This document shows, piece by piece, positions 22,316 through 31,513 of a stretch of DNA of 64,000 nt (its first letter is position 1; each line of letters begins with the position of its first letter). The notes under the pieces were generated by a model. The model ran no database searches. It was not told the DNA's origin and worked only from the letters and a program-made list of their open reading frames with translations. Source of the DNA: JBPESP01 sp051710585 (GTDB taxonomy: Bacteria > Pseudomonadota > Gammaproteobacteria > Enterobacterales > Enterobacteriaceae); contig JBPESP010000004.1 in assembly GCA_051710585.1 (NCBI GenBank), positions 1 through 64,000 on the forward strand, in the 5' to 3' direction. Both the position numbers and the translations under genes were made by a program.

Positions 22316-23335
22316 TTAGTCGCGGTTTTGTTGGTACCATTCTGCTAGCAAAATACCGGCACTGACGGACACATTCAAACTCGCTACTAGTCCAGTGCCG
22401 TTGATGGAAACCGCGATATCCGCTTGTAATAGCAGCGGTTTAGAGTATACACTACCTTCTCTTCCTATCACTAGTACTGTCCTGGCAGGCATTTTAACCG
22501 TCGACAGTGACGTATCACCGTTATCGGTGAGTGTTATCACAGTATAACCGGCACTCTGGAAACGCTGCAAGTTCTGCAATATATTATCGCACTGAATAAC
22601 CCTGACGTGCTCTGCTCCCCCTTCCGCGGTACGTACTGCAGCACCGGAATTTAGCAGGGCACTATTATCGCTTACCATCACGCCACTTACGCCAAAGTGA
22701 GCACAGCTGCGCAATATTGCCCCGAGATTATAGGGATTGTTTACCTGCTCTAGCGTCAACACACAGTCCTGTTGTTGCGTGGCAGCGCTGGCTAGATAAC
22801 TATTGGCATCAAGGAAAACACGCTTTTTAATTAGAAAGCAGATGCCTCCATGGTGCTCTGTTCCAGAAACTTTAGCTAACTCATCATCTTCCACTACATG
22901 ATAGGCTTTATGATTGGCCGCCATCCAGCGCAGCGTATCGCGAAACCGCAGTGTTACTGATTGCTCGAACCAGGCCCGTACAATGACGTCCGGTCGATTG
23001 CGAAATAGCGCGTTACAGGCATTTTTACCATAGATATGGGTTTCTTTAGCGCGGCGGTATCGTAATTTTTCGGGATTAATTTGACTTTTTCCGGTGATAT
23101 CACCATTGTCCAGGATAGTAGTGTCATCGCTGGTGTAAGAGATTTTCCGCAGTGAATAAGGCGCCGCGCAACGCAAATGCTGGCTAGCACTATTGCCGGC
23201 GGTGTTCCATGGGGTGCGGGCATAAGCGGACTTCCGCGAGGACGGGCTGCGCGTTTGCTGGCGTTCTTCCTTTTTGCGTACATACATCACACGGACTTTG
23301 CCGTTCTTACCCTTTAAAGAATCATTATCGCTCAT
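22316..23335 (-). CDS. yfiF: TrmH/SpoU-family RNA methyltransferase YfiF
   Basis: The 339 residues match E. coli YfiF (345). An N-terminal basic, low-complexity tail (about 1-85) is followed by the SpoU substrate-binding domain (IYGKNACNALFRNRPDVIVRAWF to GTEHHGGICFLIKKR, about 95-190) and the SPOUT catalytic domain with NPYNLGAILRSCAHFG, a motif 2 region VLVIGREGS and the last motif TGLVASLNVSVSAGILLAEW. The target RNA is not known for the family. Motif 2 departs from the usual G-x-E-x-x-G, since the second glycine is not in place (GREGSVYSK), so activity may be altered. It is the only intact gene between yggT and coaE. Confidence 0.92.
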   Translation of the reverse strand: MSDNDSLKGKNGKVRVMYVRKKEERQQTRSPSSRKSAYARTPWNTAGNSASQHLRCAAPYSLRKISYTSDDTTILDNGDITGKSQINPEKLRYRRAKETHIYGKNACNALFRNRPDVIVRAWFEQSVTLRFRDTLRWMAANHKAYHVVEDDELAKVSGTEHHGGICFLIKKRVFLDANSYLASAATQQQDCVLTLEQVNNPYNLGAILRSCAHFGVSGVMVSDNSALLNSGAAVRTAEGGAEHVRVIQCDNILQNLQRFQSAGYTVITLTDNGDTSLSTVKMPARTVLVIGREGSVYSKPLLLQADIAVSINGTGLVASLNVSVSAGILLAEWYQQNRD

Positions 23336-24574
23336 AATCTCCCTCTTGATAGGAAGGGAAGAAGATTACCCCATCTCTATCTATATAGCTACCAACTTAA
23401 AGTAAAATATTGTAATTATTAAAACAATTAAATAAATTATTTTATAACTCGGTATTTCTTTTAGTATAGTCTGACGACTTACCCATAAAGCCCGTATTTC
23501 ATCTTTCTAAAAGTTAATAATTCAGCATATTATCAACCATATTCCGCCAGATGCGCGATATAATCATAGCTATGGTGGTTGGGAAGGGCTCGCGCTTCAT
23601 ATCTGCAATTAAACACAAGCAGTTGAGCGGTATTATGGCGATTACGTGATTCCTTTCGGATGATGATAACATTTTAGCCAATTAACCTTTTTTGCTGACT
23701 GAACATGCCAAAAAATGCCTACTTGTTATTAGTGAACGGAGCAAATTCAATTTTGTTTAGACGCTGTGCGGTGCAACAGTATTAATAACTGGCTTGGACT
23801 GGCGCGCTATTGTTATAGTTAGCACGATCGCGCTGCCTGATATGTTGCGTATTACTAGCAGCCACTAACCTGTCAGGTGATAGCGTCCAAAACATAGGGC
23901 GATAGTTTTTTCTTGCTGCACTTCGCCTGCGCTAGAAATGCCTATCTTTCCATGCCGTGTAAAATGTTGTTTCAAAGCGTTGAATACGAGGATAGATAGT
24001 GCTCAAATTTACGTGCATGGCGAAACTTACTGGCTAGTGAGAGGTACTTTGCAGCATAATAATAGTCTAATAATCGCCTTTCCGAGTTCTCCCACAGGGT
24101 AAGCAGAAGGTTTGATTACATATCTTAAAGTCTCCCTTGATACGGCTGGACATCTTCAAATATTCCTAGTCTTAGGCAGGGTAAATTCAACACTAGCGGC
24201 TATAGTGCATTAAACAACAGTGCTAATACGGGGCGCGAGTTCTGCTCAGTTTAGACGTGGTTAGTAACGATGTGGGAGGGGCAGGGCCTGTGATGTATCT
24301 TGCCGGTAGTCTGGACCTCACCGGGCTTTGCTCCAGTGTGTGGGTTATGGTTTCTTTTCCGTTGACAAGTCCTTTATTATGTCATCATGCACTACATCAG
24401 TTTTTTAAAACGCTATTGATTACATTAGTACCAGCATCACTCTTGATCGGGTACTGATGCTAGAGAGAGACTTACAGAATTAGATAATCGCGATATCGGC
24501 AGGCTTTGCCATTGATATGCGATAGGGAGGTGGCTTGGCGTTCTTCTCTGTTTGTTATCTAGTGTTATTTATAG
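23336..24574. other. Decayed DNA upstream of yfiF, possible hofC trace
   Basis: No intact gene was found. trxC, expected divergent from yfiF, was not recognised. A plus-strand open stretch at 24,257-24,457 contains AGSLDL, then a hydrophobic end (FFKTLLITLVPASLLIGY). HofC, a PilC-like pilus protein, has ASGSLDL followed by LAALLEPALLII near its end, and in E. coli hofC ends convergent with guaC, exactly where this lies. The similarity is short, so this is only a possibility. Confidence 0.35.
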
Positions 24575-25620
24575 CTAAGTGAAGATCCTTTTTTTTAGCC
24601 CGATACCGCGAAAAAACGTGGTGTGTTTTATCAATTCCTTATAATCTTGATGCGCTAATGTAGGTATAGGCAGGGTGAAGATTTGCCGAAAAAATATTAT
24701 AGATAGGCATATTCCACTGGCCCAGTAGTGGTAGTTTAACAGTTTTGCCAGTCTTTGCGCGGTAATTAGACACACTGCGCTATGTTGTTTCATGGCTGAC
24801 TCAAAATTTATGCCATAAAATAAAATAGAATAAAGCATTCATCATTTTTTTATTTGAAGATATAGTACCTTCGAATTCATCATGGCCAACCAGTATCTCC
24901 CTTAGGACTGCAAAATCCGCATTGCTGTCGAATACTTTAGCAATATTACTTTGTACAGCACTGCTAATAATTTGACCACTCAGACCGTAGCAGTATTCTG
25001 TATGTTCAATTACTGCCGACAACAGAAAATAGCTGCCGTCGGTTTTTTTTACCTCTGTAGTAGAACAGAGCCAGAGACAATACCTATTTTGATGATATCG
25101 GTGCCGAAGAGGATCAAATCCTCAACTGTCTCACCTATAAGCAGATTGCCGGTGAAAATCACTTTATCCAAGCAGGCTTCGAAAAAGCTTTCTGGATGAA
25201 GGTTACAAAATATTCCTAATAGCTTTTAGCGACATTAATACAGGTAAAATTCAGCTGTAATGGTAGCACCAGAATCCGCTTTAATTTCTCAAAGTCTGTG
25301 GCGGGGAGGGCCCAGATAGACACTATTACATAATGCAGTACTAATTCAGACGTCCGCGCCACAAATTTATGCCACTGATACATGTTATAATATTTATGCA
25401 TTACGGTGAGTATATTAAATACGGCCAATGTCTTCTCTATAATGAAGGTGTTGACAATATATATGTTTGTAGTAATAACCGGCATGCAGGAGCAGCGAAT
25501 AATAGGGGTGTTGAGGGTGAAATTATACTACAGTTTAATATCAGAGTAGCTTTTCAGTATAGAGTGCGCTTAGACTGGATAAGGATAAGATTTGCTTATT
25601 CCAGTAACGGAATAACACAT
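24575..25620 (-). pseudogene. guaC: guaC remnant (GMP reductase)
   Basis: Minus-strand fragments cover most of GuaC in order. The first is AHSILKSYSDIKL (near 25,540). The second is VITTNIYIVNTF with NILTVMHKYYNMYQW and FEKLKRILVLPLQLNFTCINVA (25,216-25,485), equal to PIIAANMDTVGTF and FVCIDVA. The third is MSAVIEHTEYCYGLSGQIIS with FAVLREILVGHDE (24,801-25,022). The last is FYGINFESAMKQH and ELIKHTTFFRG (24,575-24,838). The part with the active-site Cys loop (GPGSVCTTR) lies between fragments and is not seen. Several frameshifts are needed. GuaC converts GMP to IMP; here it is dead. It is divergent from coaE, as in E. coli. Confidence 0.9.
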
Positions 25621-25726
25621 GGGATTAAAGTTATGGTAGGACTGCGAAATTTTCCAATTTTAGGCTTAATCACCTTAATTTACCCTATTTTAGGAGAAAT
25701 TTCTTTTTTAGGATGAGGTAATTAAC

Positions 25727-26344
25727 GTGATCCAATATATTATTGCGCTAACTGGCGGTATAGGAAGTGGTAAAAGCACGGTGGCCAACGCTTTTGCTGC
25801 ACTCGGTGTCCCCTTAGTGGATGCCGATGTCATCGCCCGGGAAGTGATACAGCCGAAAAGTCCAGCTCTGAGCGCTATTGTACAACGTTTTGGCCAGTCG
25901 ATTTTAAATGCAGACGGCTCACTGGCCCGTACCGTGCTGCGAGCACGCATTTTCAGCGATCCGGAAGAAAAAACCTACGTTAATAGCCTGCTTCATCCCT
26001 TTATTCAACGGCAAACAGAACAGAAATTACGCTCTACTCAGGCGCCGTACGTGCTATGGGTGGTTCCGCTGCTAATAGAAAATAATCTGCAGAAGCGTGC
26101 TAATCGGGTGCTAGTGGTAGATGTGGATAGAGAGCACCAGATTGCACGCGTACTCAGTCGAGATAATGTTATCCGCGAGCAGGTAGAAAATATTCTGATG
26201 GCGCAAGTGTCGCGTCAGTGCCGTTTGGCCTTCGCGGACGATATTATTGATAATAACGGGCGCCCCGAGGATATAACGGATCGTGTTGCTACTTTGCATC
26301 AACGTTATCTTGCGCTTGTGGCATCAGCAACCACGACAGGATAA
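25727..26344 (+). CDS. coaE: Dephospho-CoA kinase
   Basis: CoaE phosphorylates dephospho-CoA at the 3' hydroxyl of the ribose, the last step of coenzyme A synthesis. The 205 residues match E. coli CoaE (206). The P-loop GGIGSGKS is at residues 10-17; the family segments DADVIAREV, LLHPFIQ, YVLWVVPLLIENN and VLVVDVDREHQIAR are all present, and FADDIIDNNG ends the conserved core. The start is a GTG at 25,727 with GAGG seven to eight bases before it; no suitable ATG is in frame. It leads the coaE-zapD-yacG group, of which zapD is dead. Confidence 0.96.
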   Translation: MIQYIIALTGGIGSGKSTVANAFAALGVPLVDADVIAREVIQPKSPALSAIVQRFGQSILNADGSLARTVLRARIFSDPEEKTYVNSLLHPFIQRQTEQKLRSTQAPYVLWVVPLLIENNLQKRANRVLVVDVDREHQIARVLSRDNVIREQVENILMAQVSRQCRLAFADDIIDNNGRPEDITDRVATLHQRYLALVASATTTG

Positions 26345-26350
26345 ATCACC

Positions 26351-26934
26351 ATGAATAGCGTTTACTTGGTAACGATATTGTTTAAATACCCATTAAATAA
26401 ATACCTTGCTGCAGTTAGAATTTCTACTTCCAGCAGCTTTATCGACATCCAGCATTAAGAGAGAGGGCTAACACACTAAGGTTTTTATACTTTAGCCAAC
26501 TTGCTGGACGCTCTGGAATGTGAATAATATACGCAGTGGAATGCTGAAAGAGTTTTAAGAGGTATCAGCAGCAAAAGTCATTCCAGTGGGAGGGTGTCGC
26601 CAGTTTATTTACGGTAAATATGTTAGCGCTCTACGCACGAGTTTAAACGCAGCGCTATGATACTGATGGTGGCGGCCTAGAGCAATTACTGCGCGAGGAT
26701 TGTTTGATCAGGGTTGTGCTCTAGTGGGTTTTCATACCTAGAAAGGCTACAAATACTGGATCCGTTTAACACTATCAATAGCGATTTTTCTGTAGCGGCC
26801 ACATCTAAATTAAGTATTAACTTTATCCGTAAATATCTAACCATAAACCTCATTATGCTATTCGTTTTTTATTTCTGGATGGCAAAAAACAGCGTGATAC
26901 TGAACCGCCTGCCGTTTAAAATAGCCTGTTATTA
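26351..26934 (+). pseudogene. zapD: zapD remnant (FtsZ-bundling protein)
   Basis: ATG 26,351 starts seven bases after coaE and reads TILFKYPLNKYLAAVRI before a stop, matching the ZapD start VLFEHPLNEKMRTWLRIE. Later pieces are ANLLDALECE (LLDVFERGE) and, at the end, MAKNSVILNRLPFKIACY, which corresponds to the last residues LDTENGQVPERLDFELACC. Multiple stops interrupt it. ZapD crosslinks FtsZ filaments and is dispensable in E. coli. Operon position between coaE and yacG is the same as in E. coli. Confidence 0.88.
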
Positions 26935-26947
26935 GGAGAATGCTAAT

Positions 26948-27124
26948 ATGAATGACTATATGATTAACCTCGCTTGCCCCACCTGTAGCAAAGTAATAGA
27001 ATGGAGCCCGACAGAGCCGTTCAGGCCTTTTTGTACCAGACGCTGCAAATTGATTGATTTAGGTGAATGGGCGGAAGAAAAAAAACGCATTCCAATTACT
27101 GATAGCGACAAGTGGAGCGATTAA
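26948..27124 (+). CDS. yacG: DNA gyrase inhibitor YacG, small zinc protein
   Basis: This 58-residue gene is intact. It reads MNDYMINLACPTCSKVIEW, then FRPFCTRRCKLIDLGEWAEE and KRIP, as in E. coli YacG (65 residues). The four zinc ligands are Cys10, Cys13, Cys29 and Cys33 (C-x2-C-x15-C-x3-C). YacG binds GyrB and inhibits gyrase in E. coli. The ribosome site AGGAG lies nine bases before the ATG. The acidic C-terminal tail is a few residues shorter than in E. coli. It is the third gene of the coaE-zapD-yacG group and survives although zapD before it is dead. Confidence 0.93.
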   Translation: MNDYMINLACPTCSKVIEWSPTEPFRPFCTRRCKLIDLGEWAEEKKRIPITDSDKWSD

Positions 27125-27332
27125 ACTCTCCATTGAGATAGAGAATAACTCTACTCGAAGGGCAGCAGCGCCAACGCTCTATACCTATATGTTTGATAGC
27201 CGACACGGTTCTCCGCATACTACTGCGCTAGACTCTTACCTTACTTATAGTTACCAACACGTCACCCGTAAGAGGTGTGACAGGCTTATGCTGTCGGAAA
27301 AGATGATGGGCTAACATCCCCGCGGGCAATCT

Positions 27333-27408
27333 GGATAGTACAAACTATCCTCACCCTAACACACCTTGGCCTGAGGTGTGTTATGCTCTCTGCTGCTCTA
27401 GCAGAGAG
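27333..27408. terminator. Cluster of three hairpins between yacG and mutT remnant
   Basis: Three perfect stems lie in a row: 27,333-27,339 with 27,344-27,350 (7 bp, loop ACAA); 27,357-27,366 with 27,374-27,383 (10 bp, TAACACACCT); 27,386-27,394 with 27,400-27,408 (9 bp, CTCTCTGCT). They sit where transcripts of yacG (plus) and secA-mutT (minus) converge, so they may act as a bidirectional terminator. None has a long T-run directly behind it, which makes the call tentative. Confidence 0.5.
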
Positions 27409-27409
27409 A

Positions 27410-27725
27410 AATGAAAAACATCAAAACATCAACCTTACTCAGAGAAAAGATGGTAAGTTATCGCCAGAAATTGAGAACGCCTGGCGTCAATGCCATTCTC
27501 TTTGCACAATTTGAATACTCCGCGCTCCTTCCTCTCAGGGTCTTTCTCCTAGCTCCACTTTACTATCTGTAAAGTATTTAAAATCTCCCTATTTCTATAT
27601 GATTCGTATCAAGATAGCTCTGTTAGCTCTTCTCCATCTTGCCCCAAAAGATAAGCAAAGCACGTATTAGAAAAGTGCACATCTTTTTATAAATACACTA
27701 GGTATTATACTAGGCCTGATTGCGA
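27410..27725 (-). pseudogene. mutT: mutT remnant (8-oxo-dGTP diphosphatase)
   Basis: On the minus strand at about 27,500-27,570 a frame reads KVELGERP, stop, EEGARSIQIVQREW, which fits the Nudix box start GGKIEMGETPEQAVVRELQEEVG. The catalytic E-x-x-E-E part is interrupted by a stop and substitutions. The position directly downstream of secA on the same strand equals that in E. coli. MutT cleans 8-oxo-dGTP from the nucleotide pool; its loss should raise A:T to C:G mutation unless compensated. Confidence 0.65.
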
Positions 27726-30458
27726 CTATCGATTGCTAGATGTTGATATTATTTCAAGGTTACTGTGACAATGTTTAAACTTCTTCCCTGAACCGCAGGG
27801 GCAGGGGTCGTTGCGCCCGATTTTATGACTTTTCTGCGCTGCTGCCATCTTCCCCTGAGTGAGTTTTTCTATCAGTGTATGATGGCTTAACTGCTTCTGT
27901 CTAGCGAGACGTTCAGCTTCTTCACGCCTCTGTCCCTCTATCACCCCTACCTCTTCCTGCATGTGTACTTGCATTGTGCTAAGTATGCTAATTACTTCAT
28001 ATTTTAGCGACTCCAGCATGGTGGTAAACATGGTAAAAGATTCACGCTTATACTCTTGTTTCGGATCTTTTTGCGCATAACCGCGCAGATGGATACCTTG
28101 ACGGAGATAGTCCATTGCCGCCAGATGCTCTTTCCATAGAGAATCCAGCGTTTGCAGCATGACGCTTTTTTCAAAATTGCGCATTATATTGCTACCGACA
28201 ATTTCTTCCTTACGCTGATATTGAATTAACATCTGTTCTAACACGCGCTCACGTAGGGTTTCTTCGTATAGGCTCGGTTCATTATCCAGCCATTGAGCAA
28301 TAGGTATATTCAGATCGAAGTCAGCTTTGAGACGCCGCTCCAGCTCCGCCACATCCCATATTTCCTCCAAGGGCTGTGTTGGAAGGTAGGTATCGAAAAT
28401 GGTTTTTAGCACATCTTTGCGGATGTTCTTGACGGTCTCGCTAATATCCACTACGTCGAGTAGTTCGTTCCGTTGGGTGTAGATCGCACAGCGCTGGTCG
28501 TTAGCAACATCATCATATTCCAGTAATTGCTTACGAATATCGAAGTTGCGGCTTTCTACTTTGCATTGGGCATTAGCAATAGCCTTAGTGACCCAGGGGT
28601 GCTCAATAGCTTCGCCGGGCTTCATACCTAACTTGCGCATCATGCCGGAGAGGCGATCGGAGGCAAAAATACGCAGCAAGGTATCTTCTAATGACAGATA
28701 AAAACGGGAAGATCCAGCGTCACCCTGGCGGCCTGAGCGGCCGCGAAGCTGATTATCTATACGGCGCGATTCATGGCGCTCAGTGCCGATAATATGCAGG
28801 CCGCCAGCGGCCTGCACCGCCTCATGACGCGTCTGCCAGGCATCCTTAATAGCGGCGATCTGTTGCTTATCCGGGGACTCCAGAGCCGCGATTTCCGCTT
28901 GCCAGCTACCACCCAGTACTATGTCTGTACCGCGCCCAGCCATGTTTGTAGCGATCGTGACTGCTCCCGGCTGGCCCGCCTGAGCGATAATATCAGCCTC
29001 CATAGCATGGAATTTGGCGTTCAGTACTTTATGTGCAATGTCGACTTTTTCCAGCGCGCTGGAAATAAGCTCTGATTTTTCAATGGAAATAGTCCCCACT
29101 AAAACTGGCTGATTGCGTTTTATACAGGTTTTGATATCATCGACGATAGCGTTGATTTTTTCTTTTTCCGTCATATAGACTAGATCGGGTAAATCCTTAC
29201 GGATCATGGGACGGTTGGTAGGCACCACGACAGTATTGAGTTTATAAATGGAGCTGAACTCGAATGCTTCGGTGTCGGCAGTACCAGTCATACCGGTTAG
29301 TTTTTCATACAGGCGGAAATAGTTCTGGAAGGTAATTGACGCCAGTGTTTGGGTTTCATTTTGGATCGCGACATTTTCTTTAGCTTCCACTGCCTGGTGT
29401 AAGCCGTCAGACCAGCGGCGTCCCGGCATGGTGCGGCCGGTATGCTCATCGACAATGATCACTTTACCGTCTTTGACGATATAGTCTACATCAAGTGTAA
29501 ACAACACGTGGGCACGCAAAGCAGCGGTCACATGATGCATCAGCAAAATGTTAGCTGGCGAGTAGAGTGATTCCCCTTCCTCCATGATGCCGCCTTTCAC
29601 AAGAAGCTCTTCAATCAGAATCAGTCCGCGTTCAGTTAGGGTTACCTGGCGGCACTTTTCATCCACCGAGAAATGCCCTTCGCCCTGAAAACTCTCGGAG
29701 TCTTCTTTGTCCTGACGAACTAGATAGGGGATAAACTTATTGATACGGCGATACATATCTGAACTATCTCCTGCAGGGCCGGAGATAATTAGCGGGGTAC
29801 GTGCCTCATCGATAAGGATGGAATCTACTTCGTCCACTAGCGCATAATGCAGTTTGCGTTGCACCCGCTCTTCCGGACTGAACGCTATATTGTCACGCAG
29901 ATAATCAAAGCCAAACTCATTGTTTGTACCGTAGGTGATATCGGCGGCGTAAGCGGTACGCTTAGCCGGCGCTAGTAGTCCTGGCAGATTTAAGCCAACA
30001 CTCAGCCCCAGAAAATTGAATAGCGGGCGGTTATTTTCCGCATCGCGCTGTGCAAGGTAATCATTCACTGTGACCACGTGTACACCTTTTCCGGTCAGGG
30101 CGTTTAGGTAGGCTGGCAGCGTAGCTGTCAAGGTCTTCCCTTCACCGGTGCGCATCTCGGCTATACAGTGATCGTTAAGAACTATACCGCCCATCAATTG
30201 CACATCAAAATGGCGCATCCCAAATACCCGCTTGCTGGCCTCGCGCACCACAGCAAAAGCTTCCGGTAATAGGCTGTCAACGGTTTCCCCCTGAACGATA
30301 CGGTTGCGGAATTCAATACTTTTAGCTGCGAACTGTTCATTGCTCAGCTGTTCCATCGCTGGTTCCATTTTATTGATAGCGTCCACCGTTTTGCTTATAC
30401 AGCGCAGGCTACGATCATTACGACTACCAAAAATTTTAGCAAATAATTTTTTTACCAT
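27726..30458 (-). CDS. secA: Protein translocase ATPase SecA
   Basis: SecA drives preproteins through SecYEG. At 910 residues it is close to E. coli (901) and aligns throughout. Walker A is MRTGEGKT (about residue 101-108), the DEAD-type Walker B region is ALVDEVDSILIDEARTPL, NBD2 shows NMAGRGTDIVLGG and the arginine-finger region HESRRIDNQLRGRSGRQGD. The C-terminal zinc finger that binds SecB is complete: CPCGSGKKFKHCH. Upstream lies a dead secM, so the translational control of SecA known from E. coli is gone. The gene stands between dead mutT and dead secM and is clearly under selection. Confidence 0.98.
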   Translation of the reverse strand: MVKKLFAKIFGSRNDRSLRCISKTVDAINKMEPAMEQLSNEQFAAKSIEFRNRIVQGETVDSLLPEAFAVVREASKRVFGMRHFDVQLMGGIVLNDHCIAEMRTGEGKTLTATLPAYLNALTGKGVHVVTVNDYLAQRDAENNRPLFNFLGLSVGLNLPGLLAPAKRTAYAADITYGTNNEFGFDYLRDNIAFSPEERVQRKLHYALVDEVDSILIDEARTPLIISGPAGDSSDMYRRINKFIPYLVRQDKEDSESFQGEGHFSVDEKCRQVTLTERGLILIEELLVKGGIMEEGESLYSPANILLMHHVTAALRAHVLFTLDVDYIVKDGKVIIVDEHTGRTMPGRRWSDGLHQAVEAKENVAIQNETQTLASITFQNYFRLYEKLTGMTGTADTEAFEFSSIYKLNTVVVPTNRPMIRKDLPDLVYMTEKEKINAIVDDIKTCIKRNQPVLVGTISIEKSELISSALEKVDIAHKVLNAKFHAMEADIIAQAGQPGAVTIATNMAGRGTDIVLGGSWQAEIAALESPDKQQIAAIKDAWQTRHEAVQAAGGLHIIGTERHESRRIDNQLRGRSGRQGDAGSSRFYLSLEDTLLRIFASDRLSGMMRKLGMKPGEAIEHPWVTKAIANAQCKVESRNFDIRKQLLEYDDVANDQRCAIYTQRNELLDVVDISETVKNIRKDVLKTIFDTYLPTQPLEEIWDVAELERRLKADFDLNIPIAQWLDNEPSLYEETLRERVLEQMLIQYQRKEEIVGSNIMRNFEKSVMLQTLDSLWKEHLAAMDYLRQGIHLRGYAQKDPKQEYKRESFTMFTTMLESLKYEVISILSTMQVHMQEEVGVIEGQRREEAERLARQKQLSHHTLIEKLTQGKMAAAQKSHKIGRNDPCPCGSGKKFKHCHSNLEIISTSSNR

Positions 30459-30479
30459 AGATCAATCACATCTCATCAT

Positions 30480-30875
30480 GGCCCAATCCAGCAGTGGCCG
30501 AAAGTCATTTGCGAAAAAAAAGTTACGGTCCTTCAGCATTACCGGCTTCATTATCAGAAATACCTGATACTGCACACACGGCATTGCGCCGGTCTTGTGA
30601 AACGATGCAGGTGTACAACAGGTAATGGAGAGATGACAGTATGTATATATCATTCTGACGCCAGTGCTAAACAACATAGGTGCTGGGGGAGACTGGATAT
30701 CTTTTAGCTGGCTGAAAGATGTTTTATCGGTTGAGATTGAGGAAATTTTCAACTTTTTACAGTATCTCCTGATGTTGCTTAGCAACAAAGCTATGCTAAA
30801 GCCACCAGAGACTATCCTCAAAATAGATATGGCCAGGAATAACGTCTACCAATTTATCGCCAAAGATTTATAATA
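30480..30875 (-). pseudogene. secM: secM remnant (secretion monitor)
   Basis: Reading towards secA from about 30,865, the frame gives WR, stop, IGRRYSWPYLF, stop, G, which matches WRQFGKRYFWPHLLLG at the SecM N-terminus. Downstream there is an open 119-codon frame ending just before secA, with a faint HLSITCCTP similar to the HLSFAMAPQ part. The arrest peptide (F-x4-W-I-x4-G-I-R-A-G-P) is not present in any frame before secA; only short WI and GP traces remain. With stops in the signal peptide and no arrest motif, the regulatory function is lost. Confidence 0.75.
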
Positions 30876-30912
30876 CCCACTATCCAATAATATCTTCCGT
30901 TAAAGTGTTGTT

Positions 30913-31440
30913 ATGCGTGATAATCGTCCATACCTCATTAATAACCTATTTAGTAGCACTGCCGACATGAGTCGAGTCTCCCTTTTAAAGATTCAGCAGC
31001 AAGCCATCCTGCTGTTGAATCTTAACCGGGCAGTTAATACACTGTTACCGACGGTGTTGTACCCTTTCTGCCGTGTTGCCAGCTTCCGCCAGAGAATACT
31101 GGTACTGGAAACCGCTAATGCCAGCTGGAAGATGCGGTTACAGTATGAACAACCTCAATTATTGTCTGCATTAAAAGCACAGATTCTACCATCATTGTCG
31201 TTTATAGACATCAGGATTAACCCTACATTGGCGATAAAACAAGAATTAAATACGCAAAAAAACAATGATAGCCGGCATATTGAGCAACTATTAGAGGAAA
31301 AGCCACGGCGTTTGAGTGTACAAAGCGCAGCGTCTATTCGCCATTTAGCGGCACGCAGTGAAGGAAATTTAAAGAACGCACTGGAACGATTAGCGAAGCT
31401 GGCTGGAGGGACTATTAAACTCGAAAGCCACGAAAGATAG
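30913..31440 (+). CDS. DUF721 (DciA-like) protein
   Basis: The 175-residue protein fits the enterobacterial DUF721 proteins that lie between lpxC and secM. The conserved part is at about 20-105: LKIQQQAILLLNLNRAVNTLLP, RVASFRQRILVLETANASW, MRLQYEQPQLLSALKAQIL, followed by IDIRINPTL. The C-terminal part (110-175) is charged and predicted helical. DUF721 includes DciA, which loads the DnaB helicase in bacteria lacking DnaC/DnaI; whether the enterobacterial versions have a replication role is not established. It is the only plus-strand gene inside this minus-strand block and is convergent with lpxC. The open frame, intact in a genome losing much else, argues for function. The start at 30,913 is inferred from the frame. 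Confidence 0.75.
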   Translation: MRDNRPYLINNLFSSTADMSRVSLLKIQQQAILLLNLNRAVNTLLPTVLYPFCRVASFRQRILVLETANASWKMRLQYEQPQLLSALKAQILPSLSFIDIRINPTLAIKQELNTQKNNDSRHIEQLLEEKPRRLSVQSAASIRHLAARSEGNLKNALERLAKLAGGTIKLESHER

Positions 31441-31513
31441 ATGCTAAATGGCTTATCCTACCTACGTAGGCCAAAATACTGAAACAACAGTACGTCAATC
31501 ACTATAATCTCAT

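Noticed and set aside
24257..24457. 66-codon frame as an intact small membrane protein
   Set aside because: More likely the last part of a decayed hofC given its place against guaC; too weak to call as a gene.
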